A stretch of DNA of 55,624 bases, from the NCBI GenBank assembly GCA_963801715.1, contig CAWDGB010000016.1, positions 1-55,624 of the forward strand, read 5' to 3'. Position 1 is the first letter of the stretch. The number at the start of each line of letters is the position of its first letter. Positions 8,369-15,572 of this stretch are shown piece after piece. The DNA is from CAVVJA01 sp963801715 (GTDB taxonomy: Bacteria; Actinomycetota; Actinomycetes; Mycobacteriales; Jatrophihabitantaceae). The notes under the pieces were generated by a model. It did not search any database. It worked only from the letters and a program-made list of their open reading frames with translations, and was not told the origin of the DNA. The translations under genes were made by a program, and so were the position numbers.

Positions 8369-9820
8369 ATGAATACCGATCCTCTTCTCGTCGGGGTCAA
8401 CAGCGTCTTTCCGAATCAAAACTCGTCGACAGCACCGACGGCCTGGGAGGAGGACACCGACCAGGGCGCTCAGCAGGGGATTCCGTCCGCAAGTGGCCCG
8501 ATGCTCACGCTGACGAAGCGCTCGAACAATCTGCCGGTCCTGCCCAACGGAGCCGTCAACCCGGCTCCGGAACCCGATCCCGTCTGCATGATCGTCGGCA
8601 ACTTGCGGATGAACGCGGGCGTTGCTCAACGACTTTCCGCCGCGCAGCTCGGTTCGGGACTCGTCGGCGAGGAGTCCATCGGGGGGACAGCCGGCGCCCC
8701 AGGCGTAGGAGTGGTCGGGATCGGACTCCCCGGTGACGGCGTGCGCGGCATCGCAGCTGGGGACAGGCCGATCGGTCACGGAGTCGCCGGCTTCACGACT
8801 TCGCCGAGCGTCAGTAACGCCGGCGTCATGGGCGAGGCGCGCGCCGGAGCAGTCGGCGTCTTGGGGCGGTGCCCGGCGGGTAGCGGGATCGGCGTTCGCG
8901 GGATGGGCAGCAGCCAGGCTGTGCGCGGGGATGGAGGCGCGTTCGGCGTGGTCGGGACAGGAACGACCACGGGCGTGGATGGTACAGGCCCGTTTGGGGT
9001 CGTAGGCAGGGGAACCGTCACCGGCGTGGACGGTAGAGCCACTGGCGCGGGCACCCGTGGAGTCGTCGGCATAGGTGGAGTCGCAGGCGTTCAGGGCGGC
9101 AACCGTGCGATTGTCGGAAGCGGAATCGGAGTCCTAGGGGTCCCCGGCCCGAACTTCGTCAGCGGTGGCCTTGTCTTTACTCCCTGGGCGGGCAGATTTG
9201 ACGGCCCTGTGTTCGTCCGAACAGTAGGAGGGGCAGCTGGCAACCTCAGCGTCGACGGTTCCCTCTTTGTGACAGGCACCAAGTCTGCCCTCATCCCTCA
9301 TCCCGACGGTTCGCACCGGGCGATGTACGCCGTCGAGGCACCGGATAGCTGGTTCGAGGACGTGGGCCGCGCTCAGTTGCGCCAAGGCGTGGCACGGGTG
9401 GACGTCGATTCTGATTTCGCCGCAGTGTCAGGGCTTTCCGATGATTACCACGTCTTCCTCACACCAGAAGGCCAGTCCAATGGGCTCTACGTCACCGGTC
9501 GTACCTCGGGTGGATTCGAGGTCAGAGAGCAGGGAGAGGGTAACGCTGACATCAGCTTCAGCTACAGAATCATGACGCGACGCACCGACGTCCGGACAAA
9601 GCGGCTCGAGCCAATCGAGCTGCCGGCTGAAGATGGCCTGCGAGGAGCAGAACCCGCCGACCTGCGGGATGTTCCCTCTCCTGCCACCCCTGCCTTCCCG
9701 GAGGAACACACTCCGACGACCAAGCTGTTGCCGGAAGGGGCCGTACCCGAGCCACCCTCGGATTGGCCCGAGACTGTTCCCTGGCCTCCAGACATCATGA
9801 GGAATATGGGCACCCACTGA
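8369..9820 (+). CDS. GV/G-repeat, fibre-like protein
   Basis: A 483-residue protein with ATG 8369 after TTGGAGGAGCACGAC. It has three parts. Residues about 1-90 are polar, without a signal peptide. Residues about 95-290 are a low-complexity run of short Gly/Val repeats (GVVGIG, GVRGIAAG, GVMGEA, GVLGRC, GVRGMG, GVVGTG, GVDGTG, GVVGRG) spaced 9-18 residues apart. The C-terminal 190 residues are non-repetitive β-rich (RAMYAVEAPDSWFEDVGRAQ, then DDYHVFLTPEGQSNGLYVTG and GFEVREQGEGNADISFSYRI), ending in a Pro/Glu tail. The repeat plus β-head plan is like trimeric fibres (phage tail, contractile-injection or surface appendages). No other structural virion genes are nearby, so the role is open. Confidence 0.75.
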   Translation: MNTDPLLVGVNSVFPNQNSSTAPTAWEEDTDQGAQQGIPSASGPMLTLTKRSNNLPVLPNGAVNPAPEPDPVCMIVGNLRMNAGVAQRLSAAQLGSGLVGEESIGGTAGAPGVGVVGIGLPGDGVRGIAAGDRPIGHGVAGFTTSPSVSNAGVMGEARAGAVGVLGRCPAGSGIGVRGMGSSQAVRGDGGAFGVVGTGTTTGVDGTGPFGVVGRGTVTGVDGRATGAGTRGVVGIGGVAGVQGGNRAIVGSGIGVLGVPGPNFVSGGLVFTPWAGRFDGPVFVRTVGGAAGNLSVDGSLFVTGTKSALIPHPDGSHRAMYAVEAPDSWFEDVGRAQLRQGVARVDVDSDFAAVSGLSDDYHVFLTPEGQSNGLYVTGRTSGGFEVREQGEGNADISFSYRIMTRRTDVRTKRLEPIELPAEDGLRGAEPADLRDVPSPATPAFPEEHTPTTKLLPEGAVPEPPSDWPETVPWPPDIMRNMGTH

Positions 9821-10297
9821 CGCCAGGAAACGGCGTTCACCGAGCGACCAGTTGCGGAGTCGCCTGGCTGGCGTGCTCGATGTAGGGCAAATCGCTGTTT
9901 GGACAGCCCTCGTCGTGGATCGCCTTCGGCGTCTTGCGACCCGATGTCGGATCGCGCTCGTCGTCTTCCCACTCGCACTCGGGCAGCCCGCTTCGATCTC
10001 GGCCAGCACGTCGATCTGCTCATCGTCGTTGAGCCACGTCGCCGATCCCAGCAACGCCGGGTGGCCACGTCGCCCCGACGTCGCCACCGCTCCTGGCGGC
10101 ACTGTACGAAATCACCAATCCCGTCGATTGTCCTCGCAACGACACTGTTGCATTGGCTTCGGGGGTGTGCGCGCGAGACTCGGTGGGTGATTGATGGGCG
10201 TTCATCGCTGTCGGCTGCTCCTCCCGGCTACCGGTTCCCCCGGGTCCCCCATTGAAGGTTTCGGGCAAGATCACCGGCACTGTCAACGACCAAGATC
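9821..10297. other. Gene-poor stretch with IS6-type fragment
   Basis: At about 10198-10250 the plus strand reads SSLSAAPPGYRFPR, the opening of IS6-family transposases (compare the second IS6 relic near 44.5 kb). It stops after about 17 residues. On the minus strand near 9950-10070 there is a short protein-like run (LNDDEQIDVLAEIEAG) without a start or an identifiable family. Confidence 0.4.
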
Positions 10298-10700
10298 CAT
10301 CCCGCATATGTGCCGCGGATTCCGGATCCGGCGTCGATCTCGACGATCTTGCATGATCCATCGGTAGGTGTGTTTCCAGCCCAGTTTCGCCTGGTGTGCC
10401 CTGGATATTTGCGACAAAAGGGCCGCGCGGCCGCGCCACCCACGCGCCGACGCGGCGGTTCTGTGGACCGTTCTGTTTGCTGATCGGCTGCAACGGAGAA
10501 CGCGAGAGTTTTCCCAACAATAGTTGGTGATTCTCTGGTGGCGGGTGTTGGGTTCGAACCAACGTAGGCTGAGCCGACGGTTTTACAGACCGTCGGGTCC
10601 AAACCGCGGAGGCCCTTTGTTTGCTGGGCTGGAGGACTCTCGCGTGATCTTGTAGCTCGCTCCGATCCCGCGTATATCCCGCAACTCGGGGACGCCACTG
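10298..10700 (-). repeat. tRNA-Tyr-centred repeat, copy 1 (probable att site)
   Basis: First of four related blocks. Its left flank (10380-10530) shares sequence with copy 3, including CTGGATATTTG-GACAAAAGG, TTCTGTGGACCGTTCT and TTTTCCCAACAATAG. The centre is the tRNA-Tyr 3' fragment. The right flank has CGTGATCTTGTA and the iteron pair GATCCCGCGTATATCCCGC (10664-10682), shared with the others. A second, weaker iteron pair (CATCCCGCATATGTGCCGCG) sits on the left at 10298. The core flanked by iterons on both sides is what a junction between two tyrosine-integrase elements would look like. Confidence 0.75.
10536..10594 (-). pseudogene. tRNA-Tyr 3' fragment, copy 1
   Basis: On the minus strand the anticodon arm (ACGGT-CTGTAAA-ACCGT, anticodon GTA), the long class II variable arm (CGGCTCAGCC), the T arm (GTTGG-TTCGAAC-CCAAC), the acceptor 3' strand ACCCGCC, discriminator A and an encoded CCA are all present. 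The 5' half is absent: no GGCGGGT partner or D arm precedes it. It is therefore not a functional tRNA. Such 3' fragments are the usual leftover of integration into a tRNA gene. Confidence 0.85.
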
Positions 10701-11035
10701 GTTGCCAGCCGCCGAAAGCCGTGCCGGACCTCTCGGGTCGGCCGGCGACCGCACGGATGATCTCGACGTCGATGTCCTGACGATCGTGGCAGGAGTACTA
10801 CCGCCACCGTTTACCTCCGTGTGGGCACGATGCGCGAGCCGAGTCCGCCTCGGGCCGCTACCTACCGGTCAAGGGACGCCCTGGTGCCCGACACCTTGCG
10901 TGCGTCCGGGTAACGGCTCGACGCGCGGCGCACTGGTCCGCCGCACTGCCCGTTGTGTCAATACCTGTTCCTGAGGACTCTCATATATGCCACAGCGAAC
11001 CGGCCGAACGGGAGTGCACCGAAGGAGGGCCAGCT
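10701..11035. other. Outer flank of repeat copy 1, no gene
   Basis: Positions about 10800-10890 are a diverged version of the outer right flank seen in copies 2 and 3 (words such as ACCTCCGT, GATGCGCG, GAGTCCGC, CCGGTCA, GCGC-AGTGCC). No coding frame is supported. The last twelve bases contain the GAAGGAGGG ribosome site of the next gene. Confidence 0.5.
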
Positions 11036-11444
11036 GTGACCAGCCGTGGAGTCGCGAACACGCAGGTCGTTCGCGGGTTGTTCGATGCCATCGCCAGTGG
11101 GGATCTGGAAGCGATCCGCCAGGTGTTCGCCCCTGACGTGACATTCACTATCCCTGGATCATTCCGCCTCGCCGGGGTCCTCCACGGACGAGACGAATTC
11201 CTGCGCGGCCTGGGCCAGCTCGTCCAAGCAAGCAAGGGAACCTTGCACGTCGAGCTGGTCAACACCGCCGTGAACGGCCTTGCACGTCGAGCTGGTCATC
11301 GCGAACTACCACGCCACCGGCACGGTCAAGGACGAGACAATCGATGAACACAACGCCTGCCTCATCAAGCTCGATGACGGACAGGTCAGCGAGATGACCG
11401 ACTTCTACGGAGACCCAGAGATCGTCGCACACCAGTGGGATTGA
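11036..11444 (+). pseudogene. NTF2-like/SnoaL-like gene, frameshifted
   Basis: GTG at 11036 follows GAAGGAGGG. The first 85 codons encode a normal NTF2-like start (NTQVVRGLFDAIASGDLEAI, then FAPDVTFTIPGSFRLAG and GRDEFLRGLGQLV). The frame then changes near 11280, and the rest continues in a second frame (VIANYHATGTVKDETIDEHN, then GQVSEMTDFYGDPEIVAHQ) to TGA at 11442. A 20-base direct repeat (CCTTGCACGTCGAGCTGGTC) occurs at 11241-11260 and 11278-11297. The 37-base offset is not a multiple of three and explains the frameshift. Without it the product would be an ordinary ketosteroid-isomerase-like ligand-binding protein. Confidence 0.7.
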
Positions 11445-11738
11445 CTTCGAGCGCTAATGATTCGGCCGACCAGGAAGGACGCCGATTCCCTACCTTGCTT
11501 CGTTCCTCGCTGCCGCAGTTAACGCCGCACCTTCCCACTGGCAAATCAGCGGCTCAGGCTGAAACACAGTTAGAGGCGCAAACGCGCTGCGGCCGGTGTA
11601 GCCGGCGCGGCGGTTCGCCGAGGCGGATCCGGTCAGCTCCGCCGGTGGCGACCAATAGGTCGGCGCCGAAGAGATCGCCGATCCCGCCCATACTGGCGTG
11701 ACGTTGGCGGTTGTAAGCGTCGCCCGGAAGGCGCAGGG

Positions 11739-14651
11739 TTGTCAGCGTTCCGTTCCCGCCTGTCGCCGCGTCATGCTTGTGCGGTGAGCACGAACCCCCA
11801 TTCCGGAGTCGATCGCGAGGTGCTGCTGATTGGCCGCGAAGCGGAGCGATTGGCGTTGGACCGCCTGTGCGAGTGGCTTGGTGGCGACGCTCGGGCCGTG
11901 GTCTTCACCGGACCGGCCGGAATCGGCAAGTCCGCGATCTGGCAATACGGGTTGAGCCAGCTCCGTTCTTCGGCGCGGGTACTGCAGTGTCAGCCCACTG
12001 AAATCGGGCACCGGTTGCCCTATCTGGCGCTCACAGATCTGCTCGAAGGCGTCATGGACAACGTTGACGCGCTCGACAGCACGCTTCAAACGTCCCTGCA
12101 CGACGTACTACGGCTCGAGGCCGGTGCCGACGCCGAGCCCCTCGCAGTGGAGCTGGCAGTCACCGAAATATTTCGGGGACTGCTGGACCGGCCTCTGGTG
12201 TTGGCGATCGACGACGCCCACTGGCTCGACGCTGCGTCTGCGCGAGTGGTCGGCTTCGCCGTACGGCGATTGTCCGAAGCTCCGATGGGGATCGTGGCTA
12301 CGCAGCGCGGACCCGGTATGCCTGGGTTCGTGCGGGCAGCATTGACCTCTGACCGAGTCGAAGTATCGGCGGTCGGGCCATTGGACCTCGACGAGGTCGA
12401 TCGCCTAATACAACACCACTTCGGGGTTGCTTTGCGCCGCGCCACCGTAGCTGCCGTCTACGAGGCGTCGGGTGGTAATCCGCTGTACGCGCTGGAGTTG
12501 GCGCGGGCAGCGTTACGCCCGCAGGCGAAGCGGACGATGCTTACCGGCACGGACCTGCCGTCCTCTCAACGCGATCTGATCGGCGACCGCATCACAGCGG
12601 TAGGCAACGGGCCTATGCAAGGACTCCTGGTAGTTGCCTCGGCTGCCGAGCCAACCTTCGAGTTGATCAACGCGGTCCTCGGGCCGAGTGGCGCTGCGGG
12701 ATTGCAGCCGGCGATAGAGGCCGGCCTGGTGGAGGAGACCGGAGGTGGCTTGCGATTCACCCACCCGTTGCTGGCCGCGGCTGTGTACGCGGCCGCCGAT
12801 CCGTCGCGTCGGCGCCGCATCCACCTCATCTTGGCGCGCCTCGCCGCCGATCCCGAGGAAAAGGGCCGGCTGCTAGCCGACGCTGTACAGCTGCCCGATG
12901 CTGACGCCGCCCAGACTATCGAGGAAGCAGCCCGTGCGGCCGCCGCGCGGGGAGCTCCCGCTAATGCCGCGCTGCTTGCCGAGCGAGCGGCCGAGCTGAC
13001 CCCGCCAACGGCTTCCGAGAAATGGGCGCGGCGGCTGCAGGCGGCCGCGGACTACTACTGGGATACCGGCGACGACCAAGCGTGCTTAGCGCACTTGCAG
13101 ACGCTGGATGCCACGCTGCCACCAGGTCCAGGTCATGCCGCCGTGGTGCGTCGACTTGCGATGCGCACAGCGCTGACACAATCGTTCGCCGCTGCCCGTT
13201 CGTTGCTCCGTGACGGAATCGCCGAAGCCGACGACGATGCCACCGTGCAGGCCACGCTTCACCGGGACTTGGCTTTCGCGTCTCTGCGCAACGGCGACAT
13301 CCAGCCCTCCGCTCAACTCGCCGTCGTGGCAGTGTCACTTGCCCGTCGGGCCGGCGACTCTGATCTCATCGAAGACACTGAAACGGTTGGGCTCCTCGGC
13401 ACCGTCATCGCCGATCCGGGCAGAGACGCACTGACGTTGACCGACCGACTGATATCGCTGTCCCGCAACGAAAGCAGCGACCATTGGCTGCCCAGCGGCT
13501 CTCGGCTCGTGCTCATTGGCGCGATGCTGAAATGGATAGACCGCTTCGACGAGGCACGAGAAGTGCTGACTCGTGCGTGGCAGACCAGGTTGGAACGGCA
13601 AGAGGACGGTCTTCTCTTCGCCCCACTCTTCCAACTAACCGAGCTGGAGTGTTGGGCCGGCCGCTACGACGAAGCCGACCGCCTCGGTTCCATCGCCGAG
13701 ATCACCGAACGGCGTAATCCCGCCGGGAACGCCCGTAAGCCAATTCGGCCGTATCTAGCCGCTGTCGTCGCCGCGCGCCGTGGCGAGCTGGAGACCGCTA
13801 CTGCACTCGCCACCGACGCTCTGGCACTGGCAACGAGCACAGCTGACCGCCGCAATCAACTGCGCTCAACTGCGGTGCTCGGATATATCACCCTGACCAG
13901 CGACCGACATAGCGAGGCCGTCGAGCACCTCGCCAAAGTCGAAGATATGCAGGCCAACCTCGGGTACGCGCACCCGGGCATCGTGCGCAGCACCGCCGAT
14001 CTCATCGAGGCCCTGATAGCCGTCGGAGAGATCGCACAGGCGACAAGCCAGCTCGAGCAGTTCACGCGTCAAGCAACCCAGGCCCGAAGCGCATGGGGCT
14101 CCGCGACGGCGCTCCGTTGTCGGGGCCTACTCCTTCTCGCCCGCGACGACAAGCAACGCGCAATCGACGCCCTAACCCACGCCGTTACCCGCTCCCGTTC
14201 CCAACCTGACCCGATGGAGACAGTCCGCACCTGTCTCGCCCTCGGCCAGGCGCTTCGCCACGACCGACGCCGAGTTCAAGCCCGCCCACTGCTGCAAGAA
14301 GCGATCGACCTCAGCGCCGCCATCGGCGCCGCCGGCTGGCACGCGAAGGCCGTCGCCGAGCTTGCCCGGTGCGGCAGGACCAGCGTGAGCCCGAGTGGAG
14401 TTCACGCCGGAAGGACCGTCGCGGGAGGGCCGCTTACACCCATGCAGATGACCATCGCGGAGCTAGTCGCCTCCGGCAAGGGCAACCGGCAAATAGCCGC
14501 GCAACTCTACATCAGTCAGAAGACCGTCGAGGCGCACTTGTCGGCAATTTACCGACAACTCGGCCTGCGAAACCGCACCGAACTCGCGACCTATGTGCAT
14601 CACACGACGTTGAAGGGAGGGAATCCCCCGATGCCCGATCGCCCGGCGTGA
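11739..14651 (+). CDS. LAL-type regulator: AAA ATPase + LuxR HTH (paralogue 1)
   Basis: A 970-residue large ATP-binding LuxR (MalT/LAL-like) transcription factor. The N-terminal NTPase has Walker A GPAGIGKSAIW (about residue 66) and Walker B LVLAIDDAHWLD (about 155). A long α-helical, TPR-like middle follows. At the C-terminus is a LuxR HTH (LTPMQMTIAELVASGKGNRQ, then QKTVEAHLSAIYRQLGLRNR). Such proteins activate target promoters after inducer and ATP binding. TTG 11739 has GGAAGG seven to nine bases upstream; GTG 11784 is a plausible alternative start. The MBL hydrolase gene starts 31 bp downstream in the same direction and is the likely co-transcribed partner. A paralogue converges from the other side. 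Confidence 0.92.
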   Translation: MSAFRSRLSPRHACAVSTNPHSGVDREVLLIGREAERLALDRLCEWLGGDARAVVFTGPAGIGKSAIWQYGLSQLRSSARVLQCQPTEIGHRLPYLALTDLLEGVMDNVDALDSTLQTSLHDVLRLEAGADAEPLAVELAVTEIFRGLLDRPLVLAIDDAHWLDAASARVVGFAVRRLSEAPMGIVATQRGPGMPGFVRAALTSDRVEVSAVGPLDLDEVDRLIQHHFGVALRRATVAAVYEASGGNPLYALELARAALRPQAKRTMLTGTDLPSSQRDLIGDRITAVGNGPMQGLLVVASAAEPTFELINAVLGPSGAAGLQPAIEAGLVEETGGGLRFTHPLLAAAVYAAADPSRRRRIHLILARLAADPEEKGRLLADAVQLPDADAAQTIEEAARAAAARGAPANAALLAERAAELTPPTASEKWARRLQAAADYYWDTGDDQACLAHLQTLDATLPPGPGHAAVVRRLAMRTALTQSFAAARSLLRDGIAEADDDATVQATLHRDLAFASLRNGDIQPSAQLAVVAVSLARRAGDSDLIEDTETVGLLGTVIADPGRDALTLTDRLISLSRNESSDHWLPSGSRLVLIGAMLKWIDRFDEAREVLTRAWQTRLERQEDGLLFAPLFQLTELECWAGRYDEADRLGSIAEITERRNPAGNARKPIRPYLAAVVAARRGELETATALATDALALATSTADRRNQLRSTAVLGYITLTSDRHSEAVEHLAKVEDMQANLGYAHPGIVRSTADLIEALIAVGEIAQATSQLEQFTRQATQARSAWGSATALRCRGLLLLARDDKQRAIDALTHAVTRSRSQPDPMETVRTCLALGQALRHDRRRVQARPLLQEAIDLSAAIGAAGWHAKAVAELARCGRTSVSPSGVHAGRTVAGGPLTPMQMTIAELVASGKGNRQIAAQLYISQKTVEAHLSAIYRQLGLRNRTELATYVHHTTLKGGNPPMPDRPA

Positions 14652-14682
14652 ATTAGCGTCCCATCCGAGAGAAAGGACGACC

Positions 14683-15525
14683 ATGACTGAACGGACTGCC
14701 GCGACAGCTGTGAAGGTCGGAGAGGTCACCTGCCGGATCTTGAGCGACGGCCATGCCCTCTACCCAACGGAACTCATCTTCGCCGGAATCGATCGAGCCA
14801 CGCTCGAGGCCGAACTCGGTCCCCGCCTGCAAGACGGCCAGGTCTCCAGCACCTACCACTGCGCTCTTCTCGAGACACCCACCGCCCGGGTCCTGCTCGA
14901 CACCGGGCTCGGGAAACTAGCGGAAGTCATGGGCGCACCGGCAGGCCATCTGATCAGCGCACTGGCCGCGGCAGGATACGCACCTGATGACATCGACGTC
15001 GTCTTACTCAGTCACGCCCACCCCGACCACATCGGCGGCCTGCTGACCAACGGTAACGTGACATTCCAGCGTGCCCGGCACGTTATGTCCGCCGTGGAAT
15101 GGGACTACTGGACTTCTGAGAACAGCCTCTCCCAGCTACCAGAGATCATGGCCGCGCCAGCCCGCATGCTCTTACCTCCACTGGACAAGGCAGGCGCCAT
15201 AGATCTCATCACCCGCGACACCGAGGTCGTCCCCGGAGTCCACCTACTGTCAGCACCCGGACATACGCCTGGGCATTGCGTCGTCGCCGTCGACTCCGGC
15301 GCCAGCATGCTCACCCTGCTCGCGGACACGATCATCGATGAACTTCAATTCGTCCATCAAGACTGGGTCAGCACGCTCGACCACCTACCCGACCAGACCG
15401 TCGCCACCCGCAAACGCCTACTCGCCGACGCCGCCGCACACGATGCGGAACTACTCGCGCATCACATCGGCCACTTCGGCCATGTCGAGACCGCGGCGCA
15501 GGGCTACATGTGGCACAGCAGTTGA
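14683..15525 (+). CDS. MBL-fold metallo-hydrolase
   Basis: A complete 280-residue metallo-β-lactamase-fold hydrolase. The di-metal signature is LLSHAHPDHIGG (H-x-H-x-D-H) at about residue 112. A further ligand His is in SAPGHTPGHC, an Asp in LLADTIID, and the last His in LLAHHIGHFGHV. The family resembles quorum-quenching lactonases and related hydrolases (about 280 aa), so a lactone or ester substrate is possible but unproven. GAGAAAGGACGACC precedes the ATG. It is 31 bp behind the LAL regulator and probably in its operon. It converges on a second LAL gene, ending 47 bp from it. The pairing suggests hydrolysis of a signal or metabolite that these regulators sense; that is inference. Confidence 0.9.
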   Translation: MTERTAATAVKVGEVTCRILSDGHALYPTELIFAGIDRATLEAELGPRLQDGQVSSTYHCALLETPTARVLLDTGLGKLAEVMGAPAGHLISALAAAGYAPDDIDVVLLSHAHPDHIGGLLTNGNVTFQRARHVMSAVEWDYWTSENSLSQLPEIMAAPARMLLPPLDKAGAIDLITRDTEVVPGVHLLSAPGHTPGHCVVAVDSGASMLTLLADTIIDELQFVHQDWVSTLDHLPDQTVATRKRLLADAAAHDAELLAHHIGHFGHVETAAQGYMWHSS

Positions 15526-15572
15526 TCACCGGATGGTTCCGAGTAATTCCGTACTGCTCCGATGGATTTCCC

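Noticed and set aside
10228..10698. 156-codon minus-strand frame across repeat copy 1 (and similar frames at copies 3 and 4)
   Set aside because: It is the tRNA-Tyr fragment and its flank read as protein (VCKTVGSAYVGSNPTPAT is the translated anticodon/T-arm region), a known artefact.
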